Source of the DNA: Aporrectodea caliginosa
Taxonomy: Eukaryota > Annelida > Clitellata > Crassiclitellata > Lumbricidae
Length of the DNA: 64,000 nucleotides
Reading direction: 5' to 3'
NCBI GenBank assembly: GCA_020284085.1
Contig: JACEVL010000427.1
Coordinates: 799,714-863,713 of the forward strand
The notes under the pieces are model-generated. The model was not told the DNA's origin, did no database searches, and was given only the letters and a program-made list of their open reading frames with translations. A program made the translations under genes and the position numbers. Within the stretch, counting starts at the first letter, position 1. Every line of letters begins with the position of its first letter. Shown in pieces: positions 32,943-44,313 of this stretch.

Positions 32943-33475
32943 CGGGGGAGATCCCCCCCCCAATTGTCCATAAAAAGTAAAAAGATCGAGCCGACGCTGT
33001 TATCCGACCACAACAACTATCTAAAGACTACTGTAATTCCAACACTGACACTCACACTGACACTCACGACCATAAAAACTGACCCTAACCGACCCTCACC
33101 GGCCTCATTCGGGCACGCATCCATAATCCGTCCTACCCAACTTAAGCGGCAAGTCTCCGCCTATGCACGAAATTGCAGACTTCTTTGACTTTGGGTCCAT
33201 ACTCCATAGTCGTCTAAATCATAGAAGCCTTTGAGCAAATGCTCCATCGAACTATAGGCTATGGCCTAGCCGCCTATGGTTGGTTGAGAAATTTTAAGTG
33301 TTAATTGCTAAAGTTATTGTGGGATCGAATTATTATTACCATATTATTTTCACATTTCTATGCATGACTTAAGTACATGGTATGCATATTAACGAGAAGA
33401 AAAATTTGTTAGGGGACCTAAATCAAGTGTCCAAAACAGGCTCCAATTGGCAGTAAATACTCTACAAAGCGTTGT

Positions 33476-33539
33476 CGAAAGTGTCAGGGCCCAAAGACTT
33501 CGGGGGACAGATGCCCCTTTTTGGGCCCTGCCACTTTCG
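33476..33539. repeat. Strong hairpin (20-base arms)
   Basis: CGAAAGTGTCAGGGCCCAAA on the left pairs with TTTGGGCCCTGCCACTTTCG on the right with one mismatch and a 24-base loop. It may be a tiny MITE or an inverted terminal structure of the adjacent hAT element; no target duplication was noticed. Confidence 0.7.
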
Positions 33540-33864
33540 GGGTCAACTCGGCGCCTATGTACGTCGAATCGTCGTCGATGGCATAAATAAAAAGAGAATA
33601 GACCGCGAAATTAAAGAGAACGGTTTTTGGCGGTCCTCATGGTTCTTCGCATATCCTATTAAGTGTTTTTGTTTCCGGAAATACTTACTAGTAGCTGTTA
33701 CTCTAATTGAAAATTGAAGTAACTATTATAACAGAAACATGTTTCATAAATCAAGTTGTAGTGGACCGCCTTTGAAGAGGTTGCGACAATCACAGCTGAA
33801 TTTTGGTAAGTTCTATGTCGCTTTAAATGAATGAATTTCAATATTCTGTCACAAACCATAACAC

Positions 33865-33973
33865 GGCACTCTATTAGTTCCGGTTTTCCAAATTCCAAGA
33901 AGCTGGATAAAACTGAAGACGCAACGCAGGCAGGCAGCGTGTATATTTGGGACTCCGGAACTAATAGAGTGCC
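33865..33973. repeat. Perfect 19-bp inverted repeat with 71-base loop
   Basis: GGCACTCTATTAGTTCCGG at 33865-33883 and its exact complement at 33955-33973. It lies about 130 bases upstream of the OTU-hAT coding start, so it could belong to that transposon's 5' region. Confidence 0.8.
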
Positions 33974-34100
33974 CATAACACTAGCATCATGCTATTGGAA
34001 TAATCGTAATTTTCATTAGCAAGCTATTATCAGACTGCTTTGGTGTTTGAACTTAGGTGTCGAGAAGAAGTCAGCGAATCGGTCTGGTGAAACTTGTGCA

Positions 34101-37100
34101 ATGGACAGGTTACGAGCTCTTGCTCAAAACGAGAACTGTAAGGTTATCGATGTAGCTAGTGACGGAAACTGTATGTTCAGTGCTCTGGCACACCAACTGA
34201 AACGCTGTAAGGCAAATCAGAATGAATCCGCTGAAGAAATTCGTGCTGAACTTGTCACGTTCATCAAAGAACATCCGGAAATGGTGAGTACCACACAAAA
34301 CTCACCATTGTATCATCATTGTTGTGATCTTGCCACAAAGTACACACACATTTTAAAGTTAATACCTCTATTCATACCCATCATACCAGATCTAGTACTA
34401 ATATCCATATTGTCTTTCCTATGGCAAATATACGGCATTTTACGGTTAGAGTGGCAGGTCCTAAAATATGGAATATCATTGACTTAACTACTCGGGCTAT
34501 TTACTCTAATCAAATTTGTGTTTGTTTATCTATGATTTGACATGAAACTTATTTAAAACTGATATTAGTTAAGTAAACATTCTTATGCCTTTTTTAAAAA
34601 TGTTTGTTTGGATTCTCTGTTATGAAATTGGATTGTTTGCTGTCAGGGTTGGTTCAAATAAATCATGTTATGTTATGTTATCATTATTGTGATCTTGCCA
34701 CAAAGTACACACACATTGCCTGTATGCAGGTTTGTGAGAGTGGTCTAATGAATGAGGATCAACTGAGCACCTACATTCAACAGATGTCGAAGGATCGAAC
34801 GTGGGGTGACGGAACCATTCTTTCAGCAGCTGTACAACTCTATGGTCGACCGATACGCATCGTATCTCCACATGGACAGAACCATGTTCAGCATGTTGCT
34901 GCAAAGACCGAAACGTCAGCTCTGCCCATTCTTCTGGGGTTTGTGAATGACCATTATGTGAGCCTACAACCGTTTACAATAGATACACCAGAGTTACTCC
35001 ATGTTAACACCGATCTTGCTGAAGGTATGACGTCCTTACAGAACGATGTGAAAGTATCTGCATATAGTAGCACTTCAAGTGACATTCAGATTAACCCTGA
35101 TTATGTTGCTGTTGTTCAAAAGTGCAATGATCCGATGCCAATTTTGACATCCGGTGAGGGCGATGCTGTAAGTGAATGTTGCTATGATAACGATATTGGC
35201 GGTTTCATTAGCAAGGCTATTGACGATTACACAAAATTTAAAGTTTTGGAAAGCCCCTGGCAACCACCAAAAGATTACAAGTTACCATTTTCCATACATA
35301 ACAAAAAGGGGAAGGTAGAGAAAAGGTACTTGAGTCAGAGTCATCTTCAGCAGTATCCTTGGCTTGTTTATTCCCACTTCCGGAAGGGTCTTTTTTGCAA
35401 GTATTGTCCCTTTTTTGTGACCTCACACTCCGGTGGATTTCAGAGAAATGTCCCATTGAAACAATTAGTAACGGAGCCATTGCTGAAATTCGCTAAATTA
35501 CTTGGTAAGGATGGTGATTTAGAAACTCACAGCCGGAATAAATATCATGTTGCAGCTGTGGAGGCAGGAAATAATTTTGTGTCTACTTTCCATAATCCGG
35601 CACTTGAAGTGATCAATCAGGTTAGCACTCAGCGATTAAGTCAAGTAAACGAGAACAGAGAGCGCCTTAGACCAATTGTTAAAACAATTGTTTTCCTGGG
35701 GCGACAGAACTTGCCTTTTCGGGGTCACAGAGATGACGGACCCTTAGGAGTAGAAAGCAACACTGTCACTGAACTGAGAAATGAGGGAAATTTTAGGGAA
35801 TTGTTGCGTTTTCGAATTGAATCAGGTGACAGCGCCTTAGGCACTCAAATGAGAAATGTAAATTCGCGAGCAACATACATTAGCAAAACAACACAGAATC
35901 AAATTATTGATTGTTGTGGCCAGGAAATAACATGTATTATCCTAGAAAGAGTGAAAGCTGCAAAATATTATAGCATTTTGTTCGATGAAACAACAGATAT
36001 TTCCCACACATCACAAATGAGTTTATCATTGAGATATATCCATGATGGGTGTGTTCGTGAAGATTTTTTGACATTTATAGATGCTCACAAAATATATTAT
36101 GATACTGATTCACTAGAACCTATTCTTAGTGGTAAAGTTTTGGGTCAAACAGTTGTTAAACAGCTAAATGACTTTTCTCTGGATCTTGCATACTGTGTTG
36201 GTATCGGAACGGACGGATGCAGTGTAATGACTTCCAAGCAATGTGGCGCTGTGCATGAAATACAGTCTCTTGCCTCTAATGCAGTGCGATGCCCATGCTT
36301 TAACCATGCATTGAATTTATCAGTGTGCAAATCATCTGGAGTTCAAAGTGTTAGAAATTCTGTTTCTGTTATGAAAGAAGTTGTTTCATTTTTTACTGCT
36401 TCTGCCAAAAGAAATTTTGTACTGAAAAGCGTTCTTAAGGGTCAGTTGTTGGGGATTTGTGATACTCGATGGGTTGAAAGACATGATGCTGTACTGCAAT
36501 TTCGATGTTCTCTTCCAGAAATTGTAAAGAGTCTCACTATTGTTTCCAAGTGGGAAGAACGTGATTCTTCAAGTAAAGCCAATGGGCTAATACATGCCAT
36601 ATGTTGTAGTGATTTCATTCTCACAATTTTCTGCCTTTGTGACGTATTATCTGTTACGCTTCCATTAAGCAGGTTGCTGCAGACAGTATCTCTTGATCTG
36701 CAATCTGCAGCAACTAGTGTTGCGGATGTTATAGCAGTTTTGGAGGATAAACGAAACAATTGCTTGTCATTATTTGATACGATATTTGATGATGCTGAAA
36801 TATTCATTGACGCAGCTGAGTTAGATGTTGAACTGTCGTTACCGAGATTAGTGAAGAAGCAAATGAACAGGCCTAATTATCCAGCAACTACTCCAAAGGA
36901 GTATTACAGAAGGGCTATTTACCTTCCATTGCTTGACTCCATTACTGTTGATCTGAAGACTCGTTTTCAGTCAGAAACACTCGATATGTTTGAATTGACT
37001 AACTTGATTCCATCAAATGTTGTGAAACTTTCAAATAATGCCGATGATAAGTTGGTTCAGCATTGTGTGTCACGAATACTGAATTTGTATAGCAATTTAC

Positions 37101-37495
37101 TGGATGTCAGCTCAAATCGAGAACTTCTGCATGTAAAGCTTGTTGCAGAATTGCAGTTATGGAGGGTAAAGTGGTTGCGTTTTGCCACTGATGTCAGCTG
37201 CTTCCCTCAAACAGTGTGTGATGCTCTTGTTGCATGTGAAAAAGATAAGGTGATATATCCCACAATTCACAGCTTGCTTTCCATTTTGCTAACACTTCCT
37301 GTGAGCGTTGCCACTGCAGAACGAAGTTTTTCCACGTTAAGGAGATTGAAAAACTGGCTCCGGTCACGAATGTGCGAAGATAGACTAACTGGTTTAGCTT
37401 TGATGACAATTCATCGAGAAATTGTTATGGATATTGACAATATCATTGATCGGTATGCGCGAAGCAGAAAGCGTTTAATGGAATTTGTTGTCTAA
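34101..37495 (+). CDS. OTU-protease/hAT transposase fusion, two exons
   Basis: Exon 1 is 34101-34283 and exon 2 is 34730-37495. The donor ATG|GTGAGT and acceptor TATGCAG|G join in phase 0 to give 982 residues. The N terminus is an OTU-type cysteine protease: 'ASDGNCMFSALAHQ' supplies D21 and C24, and 'FVNDHYVSL' near residue 140 the likely catalytic His. Then come a TTF-type zinc finger ('YPWLVYSHFRKGLFCKYCPF'), a DUF4371/RNase H-like core ('ILFDETTDISHTSQMSLSLR', 'GIGTDGCSVM', 'CFNHALNLSV', 'DTRWVERHDA') and a hAT dimerisation domain ('PVSVATAERSFSTLRRLKNW', 'DRLTGLALMTIHRE'). hAT proteins excise and insert DNA; OTU domains remove ubiquitin. No stops or frameshifts are seen. The true start could be further upstream. 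Confidence 0.85.
34353..34680 (+). mobile_element. LINE 3' end inserted in the OTU-hAT intron, 37-bp target duplication
   Basis: 34316-34352 and 34681-34717 are the same 37 bases (one mismatch) ending in AAAGTACACACACATT. The block between them translates in part to 'RHFTVRVAGPKIWNII', the LINE C-terminal signature, and ends in a TGTTA repeat tail next to the right duplication. This is a clean 5'-truncated retrotransposition within the intron. Confidence 0.88.
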
Positions 37496-37739
37496 ATTAC
37501 TGTTCAACAGTAGCCTATATGAGAATTGTACGTTGTTTTGATATTCAAAGGGTAGTTCAGTACTTCAGTTTGGTCTGAAACTAATGATTTGTTATTTTGA
37601 CCAGTGCAGTATAAGTGTGTTGATGGACTAATTGTCAGACATATTGATTAAAGGTTTTTTATGTGAAATAATGTGGCTTGTTTTCAATGCACGTAATTTA
37701 CTTTTGAACCGTATTATGTTCAATTTTTCATACATTTAT

Positions 37740-37867
37740 ATGATTGAATAATCCCCGAAATATATTGCCAAAAACAGGCGTAAGGGGGCTTCGCGCCTTC
37801 GGCGCGAGCAACTCTCCACTCAAGGCGAATTCGCCCCCCCAAAAATAATAGCCTAGATCCGCCACTG
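37740..37867. mobile_element. Right terminus of a hAT element
   Basis: Ends ...AATAGCCTAGATCCGCCACTG, whose complement CAGTGGCGGATCTAGG is a typical hAT end. It follows the OTU-hAT stop codon by about 370 bases and is probably that element's right end. A GGCTTCGCGCCTTCGGCGCG hairpin lies inside. The matching left end was not found. Confidence 0.6.
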
Positions 37868-37869
37868 GT

Positions 37870-38095
37870 GTCGGGGACGAACCACCCGCCATTCTGGGGG
37901 AAAATGAAGAGATATTTTCTTATAATGAAGCAGCACACCGCTTCCTAAGACTAAGGGAAGAAGCATCCATGACAATGAATCGGCCTAGATACTTGGAACC
38001 TTCAAACCCTGGATTTGAACCGAAGTTAAGAACCTCATATTTAGTTCCACAGCAGCTAGCGGCCCCTAGCGACGACCGTCCCGCTATAATACTGT
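37870..38095 (+). CDS. Unidentified protein, C-terminal part of the split frame
   Basis: Starts with the repeated 'GVGDEPPAILGEN' and continues 'EEIFSYNEAAHRFLRLREEA', 'RPRYLEPSNPGFEPKLRTSY' and 'LVPQQLAAPSDDRPAIIL', then a stop at 38093-38095. The composition looks like a genuine protein, but I do not recognise the family. It probably continues the frame at 32613-32942. Confidence 0.4.
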
Positions 38096-38159
38096 AACTG
38101 TTTCTTACCTTATACCTTATGAGATATCTCGACTGATGTCCAATACCTTCAACCAACTA

Positions 38160-39727
38160 TGCGGAGCTCGATTGCGGGGTCTGATTCCTGCCCGCCAAAA
38201 TTTGGGGTTCTTGGCACTTACACTGTCCTATCCTCCATTCGTGGTTGCTCCACTGGTCCCGACTTGATCCCTCTCTGGCTCCTTTCTAACATGGCCCATC
38301 TTTTGGCTGAACCAATTACATATTTATTCAACCTCTCGTTGCAAAACTCCTCTGTCCCTGACCAATGGAGGTCTAGTTGCATTACTCCTATCCCTAAGAT
38401 CCCTTGCCCTGCCACTGAGGCTGATTACCGACCCATTTCCATCACGCCGGTATTATGCAGATTGTTAGAAAAACTTGTAGTGCGCCTATATATCTATCCC
38501 ATCCTCACTAATCACGAACTGAACCGTCCATTTGCTGACCAATTCGCCTTCAGGCCATCTGGTTCTACCTCTGCCGCTCTTATAGCCATTTCTGACTTCA
38601 TTCTCAGCTCACTTAATTCTGAACCCTATGTCCGTGTTATTTCTCTAGATTTCTCTAAGGCCTTTGATACGATCAGACACTCATACTTGGCTGAACAATT
38701 GACCTCTCTGCCTATCCCAACTAATATATTCAACTGGATTATCTCCCTCCTGAGCAATCGTAGTCATTGCACCAAGTTCCGTGGACTTTTATCTGCCTTG
38801 GCTGAAATCAATGCCAGCATAATTCAGGGTTCTGGCATGGGTCCTGCAAACTTCCTGGTTGCCATCTCCGGCCTAAAACCTCTCTATAGCTTTAATCGTA
38901 TTTTCAAGTATGCTGATGACTGCATTCTTGTGATCTTGGCTTCTAACATCTCCACTACAGATGCAGAATTAGATCATATTAGTACCTGGGCTCGTAAATG
39001 TAATCTCCACCTGAACCACTCAAAATCCTGTGAGATTGTATTTACCAAACCAAAAGTGAATCTTATACAGGCCCCTCCAGTCCTGCCTGGCATTAAAAGG
39101 GTAGTGTCATTGAATATACTGGGCATTGAGATTACCGAAAAGTTCGGTTTTTCCTCGTATGTTCAAAGAGTTTGCATTCGGGCCAAGCAATCTCTTTATG
39201 CCCATCGTATTTTGATCTCACATGGGCTTTCGGGGTCAGGCTTCATGATGTGGTCAGGGCTACCACTATCAACCGCATGCTATACTGTTCCCAAGTATGG
39301 TGGGGCTTCGCCAGTAAGCAGGAACTTGACTCTCTGAGCGCGCTGGTCCGCAAGTTGGTACGCCTTGGTTTCCTACCTAAATCTTTCCCCACCTTTGAGG
39401 AGCTTTGCAAAAAGCTGATATAGACCTCTTTAGAAACATCTTAACAAATACTAGCCACACCCTCCACGACCTTCTCCCCTGTCAATTGCACTGGTCATGA
39501 CCTGCGCCCACGCTCACATAACCGTGTTCTCCCTAGATTTGATTCCCTTGCCAGGCGTGGCTTCTTAGCTAGGATGTTGTACAGTTAGACATATGTTTTG
39601 TAGTTGACTTAATTTTCCTCTAATTATCGTTTTCTGTGTACATAAATTATTTCTGACTTTGTATGTAAAGCGCTGAGCGTTTGCTTGCGTTTAATAAAGA
39701 ACATTCTTACTTACTTACTTACTTACC
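38160..39727 (+). mobile_element. LINE with RT domain, (TTAC)n tail, frameshifted
   Basis: 38160-39230 encodes most of an RT: 'CSTGPDLIPLWLLSNM', 'FADQFAFRPSGSTSAALIAI', 'VISLDFSKAFDTIRH', 'IIQGSGMGPANFLVA' and catalytic 'KYADDCILVILA', then 'LNHSKSCEIVF'. A frameshift near 39235 moves the C terminus into another frame ('VVRATTINRMLYCSQVWWGF'), and a stop lies at 39421. 39505-39585 is the tail 'RSHNRVLP', 'RRGFLARMLYS'. The 3' UTR ends AATAAAGAACATTC plus a TTAC repeat (39706-39726). It is 5' truncated and inactive. Same family as 2184-2800. Confidence 0.92.
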
Positions 39728-40678
39728 GTGCTTCAGATTAGGCATACATCACCTCACGGTCCTCACCTTGCCCATAATTATAGCTTGTGTCATGTCTGGC
39801 CATAATCTTTACTGTAACGTACAGCGTAGGCCTATACCTCGCACTGACTGCTTTATTGGCACGGACTTATGTATGAAAGACACATTTCTGACAACGGATG
39901 AACTGTGGCAGTATTTTGCTTCATTTAGACGTGAACTTCCTCTGGCCAAAGACGAACGTATTTGCACAAACTATACCTTTCTGCTTCTGTGCTACTGTCA
40001 CTTTTCTGCATATTGATGTCATACAATTCTGCATTAAGCTATCAATGAATACATCAAGTGCAAAGTTTTGTATTATTGCACCTTTATAAAACCTAATCGA
40101 GGACCAGTGACAACATTTCTAAATAGCCTACTGAAGACAAAGGACAAGATGCCGGTCGTAGTTGCCAGGAAATCCTGCCTGCGTAAGACTTATATATAGG
40201 CCTACAGTCTAAAACACACGTGCTGTCACTGAACAATAGGCTCAGATATCATATACCTACTATAAGGGACTGTTTGGTGTACATTTGCACAGCTTTGGGT
40301 TGAAGCCTGAATGATAGCCTACCTTAAGCCTACGCGTGTATTTGGGCTCCTTATTTCGTGTTTTACCTATAGTAAGTGGAATTGTAACTATGATTATACG
40401 CTTTTTTATAGCGACCGTTTGGCCTCGGCCCTGCTCAATTTTCACTAAATTTATCAGGGTAAATTGACCGCCTGTTTGAATGAGTGCCACGTACGCCTTT
40501 TAAGGTCCTTGTGTGCGGACCCTTGTCATAAGATTTTAATCTCTCAAGTAAGCCACCATCGGTATTAGAAATCGTATTCTCACGCACAAATGCACCTACA
40601 CGCATACAGACCCGTAGGCCTATAGACCTACGTACGCTCAGCTCAGCTGAGCGTACGTAGGTTCAGAGCAGCGGTTCT
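39728..40678. other. No gene recognised
   Basis: Short frames only. 40628-40662 is a perfect-looking palindrome, ACCTACGTACGCTCAGCTCA paired with its complement, about 36 bases long in total. Several AGGCCTA strings are present. Confidence 0.5.
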
Positions 40679-41463
40679 CAACCTATTTTTTAGTGCCGAG
40701 ACCCTTGATAATATTTCCAAAGTTGCGGCGACCCCCAACAATAAAACTGATCGCGTTGCTCCCCTGCACCGCATTTTACTTCTCACCATAAATCTATACG
40801 CATCATGCACAATCAAATAATAATTAACAAGCCACTTTGTAATTTTTTGTCACTGATCATTTTGAAAATTTTAAAAGTAAAATGAAGTGTTTACTTGAAA
40901 TTTTATATTTGCTGTGTATTGTACTATGTAGGCCTACAATTAAGAGTTTGCAACATCCGTGGATTCGTCAAGCTGCAGACCTACCCTATAGCCTACTGAA
41001 TAATACAAGTTGGCCAGATTTTATTTCCTAATCAAACAGTATAATTAACAGGCCAATTTGTAATTTTTTATTGGTTATAATATCAGCAAACATGTAATCA
41101 ATTCTTGTGCTGACGGTGTCGTTTGACAAAGAAATTGGATTCAATTTTTTAACATATTCAGTTGAAGCATAATTCGAACAATGTCTTTGGGTGCTGGCAA
41201 CAAGTCCTTGGCAATTGTGTGAGGTTTCTTGGCTTTTGCGATTCTGAGAGCAAACCGAACAGGCTATGACGCTTCAACAGCTGACACGTTTTGCTGTTTG
41301 TACTTTGCCCCGGTGTCAAGTCTGCCTTTCTCGACGTCAATAGCTTTGTTCTTAAACTACTGGGCATCCTTTTTTTTACAAATTTCTGAAGGTCCCAGGC
41401 GACCCCTGGGAAATCGTAAGGCGACCCCTGTGGGGGTCGCGACCCACAGGTTGAGAACCGCTG
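40679..41463. mobile_element. Charlie-like hAT derivative with transposase remnant
   Basis: Ends are CAGCGGTTCTCAACCT and its exact complement, the widespread end of Charlie-group hAT elements. Flanks GTTCAGAG (40671-40678) and GTCTAGAG (41464-41471) match at six of eight bases. On the minus strand about 41255-41160 encodes a transposase piece ('ALRIAKAKKPHTIAKDLLPA'). The subterminal GTCGCGACCC/GGCGACCCC blocks are also typical. It is internally deleted and old. Confidence 0.88.
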
Positions 41464-42212
41464 GTCTAGAGTCAGCAGCTGTTGTATAGCTAATGGGTCG
41501 GTATAGTCTATGAGCGGAATTATAGCGTATCTCGCGAGTAATAAACCGCCTTAAATTGTTCATTTAATTGGTACATGACTATGCTACATGTACACGCTTT
41601 CCTCAATCCTGCACATTTTAAAAATGAATTGATGGGGTGAGATGCTTCCCCACCGCTGCTCCTTTGAATGGGTTGCATGCCACGAGCCATTTAAGTCGAG
41701 GTGACAGGGCTTCTATGGGCGTCAAAATGTGCTAGATGACAGCTAGAAGATGGCAGAGATCAACTGGACCGGATGAACCATGATTAGGCCTACGGGGTCC
41801 TATTGTAATTGGACCTTTGTCTTGATAGGCCTACAACAGAGAACGTGACGACAATAGCCTTCATAAATCGTTAAAAGAAGAATGAAGAAGCTTTTAATTT
41901 ATTTGTTCCATTCGTTGCTTTCTGTGAACGTTTTTCATACGTTTTTCATACGTTTTTCATACGTCTTTTGCAGAAGCTTATAATCGTACACCAATTATAG
42001 ACCTAGGTATAGGCCTATATGTATACGTGTTGCATTATATAAAATTATGCATGTATTCATGCATTATATCTGCATAGGTGTAGGTCTATGCATTTATGTA
42101 GACTATAGATGTATGTATGCATATACATGTAGGCCTATAGCATATACATTACAAGCATTTAACGCGTATACGTACATGCATTTCACATATATAATTAGTC
42201 CTATGCATAGTA
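41464..42212. other. No gene; CATACGTTTTT triplication and TGCATA-rich patch
   Basis: 41926-41965 has three to four tandem CATACGTTTTT units. 42030-42210 is rich in ATGCAT/TATGCA and TAGGCCTAT strings. No coding signal. Confidence 0.5.
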
Positions 42213-44305
42213 GGCTGTTCAGAAAATAATAATTTTTGAAAAATCACATGCATAGGGGCCTAAATTGTGACATTTATATACACAACATACCTAGAGAAAT
42301 CCTACTTCAATATCTCAATGGCAAGTGACCTCTCAAGGAGGTGTAAATTCTTGAAATAGAGTGAACAATAGTGATATTTGTGACGAATGTAGTTATTTGT
42401 TAAAAAATAGTTATTTGCCATTTTTCAGTGTTTCCAATCCATATTCCTGCTAATACACTTCCACCTGATAATATAGCAAAGATGAACAGATGATGTTTGA
42501 TTGATTACCCATTACTTGTGGCTAGTTCGGATAGAACAAACAGCACGCCACGTCAGGCAATGCACATAGTTGCCCCAGCATTAAAAGCAGTGGGTACCAA
42601 TGTTAATGATCTGACTCTGAGGCACGTAAGAAGACCTGTTCCTCTATTGAACAAGGCATTATAGATTAATTCTGCCCTAAGACACCCTTGTTGTTCCTTT
42701 CGATGGTAAGTTTCTGCCAGATGATGAGGGTGGCAATGCTGATCGCATGGCAGTTGTTGTGTCTGGCATAGGAATTGAAAAGCTTCTAACCATTCCAAAA
42801 TTGCTTGGCTCTGGAACTGGTGGCCTGATGTGGAATAAGGTTGTTGAAACCCTCAGAGAGTAGGAAGGGGTGTCAGAATGGCTGGCTGGGTTGTGCTTTA
42901 ACCGTTATTCAAGAGGCCTTTGACAAACGCCTATTTTTCTTGGTTTGCAGACACCATTTGTTTGAAATAATTGCAGCAGCAGCAGTTTTTGATTTATTCA
43001 AAAAATCAGTGGCCTCTCATAGACCAAAGTAACACTGACTGACCTAGTAAGGATACAAAAGGCTGTTCTTTGACTGACAGTGAGAAAATGTGGCTAGAGC
43101 AGAACCACCAAGTTGTAGTTCAGTTTCTGTGAGCGCAGCTGAGTAGAGTCAACCATCCACGGCAAGACTACTTAGAGTTCACAAAGCTCAGTATTGTTGC
43201 ACTTGATAAGGCCAATCGTTTTGGTGATGGTGAAAGTATCCACTTCAGTCAACCCTATGCATATCATCATGCCAGGTGGATGGTGAAAGGCATATATTGC
43301 ACGAAGATACTTCTTTTCAGAGAACAGTTCAAGATGAATCCAAAGAACTGCATGCTATGAGAAAAATCTGCCAGTTTACCATCACCCTGTATGTTAAGGC
43401 ATGGTTCAATGCACCCGTAACCTGTTGTGATGTTCCTTACAATGACCTGTGAATGCTACAGAGCATGGAAGCATTTCACAGCATTGTTAGCCAAATTGCA
43501 GAAGTGGCCCTTCATAAACTGAAAGGCATATCTGGTACATCAGTGAAGATTTGGCCGGATTGTCAATATTTCTTACAAGGCCCTTGCCCACAATAAGGAA
43601 CGAATGGTTTCCACATTACACATGCCACAGAACAAAATAGATTTAACAAGAGTTGATCCAAGACCATCATGACATTTAAGGAGAAAACTTTATCTGAGTT
43701 CGTGACACAGCGATCGATGCATCTAGTTACTACCCTAAAACTCGGTCAAGATTTTGTATCTTCTGATCCCGAAACGTGGAATAGCGGAGAAGATTGCCGA
43801 CATGTCAAAGACACTGTTGCTGCACTTTCTCTTATTAATGACTGTGCTAAGCGTGCAGTAAAGTCGGCAACTGACTTTAACTTGGCACTCACACACGATG
43901 AACAGCAGCGTCAGCTCATCTTCCAAGTATTCGAACACCACCGAAAGCCGATGCCTAGGCTACTGCTCCACCCAAGAAGATCTTCCCACTTCAGTTGTAT
44001 TGTTGAATAGTAACAGTCTTAACAGATTACTCATTTAACAGTACTGTAACCTGTGTAGTTTATAATACTGTATTCTGCATTTGGTAACAGAAACTGATAC
44101 AATACATTAATTCATTGAGATTTTTTTAATTTTGAAGAAAAATTGCACTTTTTGAAAACTTTGTCAACTTTGAGCTGTCACTTAACATGATCCCAGAGCC
44201 ATAAGATTTCACTGAATTGTTTATAACACCAAATGTCACAAATCCAGAGGGTATGCGTGATGAAAATGTGAAATTATTTTTCCCCCATGTGCAAGTTGAA
44301 CACCC
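42213..44305 (+). mobile_element. Full-length inactive DNA transposon, TA-flanked GG[G/C]TGTTC ends
   Basis: 42213 onward (GGCTGTTCAG...) resembles the complement of the right end (GGGTGTTCAACTTGC), including inner ATTTGTGACATTT blocks, so long degenerate inverted repeats border the unit. TA lies at 42211-42212 and 44306-44307. Plus-strand remnants of one transposase are 'VVPFDGKFLPDDEGGNADRM', 'KLLTIPKLLGSGTG', 'DKRLFFLVCRHHLFEIIAAA', 'KELHAMRKICQFTITLYVKA' and the C terminus 43669-44010 ('SLINDCAKRAVKSATDF'), with many stops and frameshifts. The same protein family occurs at 55221-57256. I cannot name its superfamily. Confidence 0.75.
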
Positions 44306-44313
44306 TAACATTG

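Noticed and set aside
32943..33188. Continuation of the acidic protein beyond 32942
   Set aside because: Sequence becomes low-complexity (GGGGG/CCCCC and CACTGACACT repeats), and a better continuation follows the second 36-bp copy at 37870.
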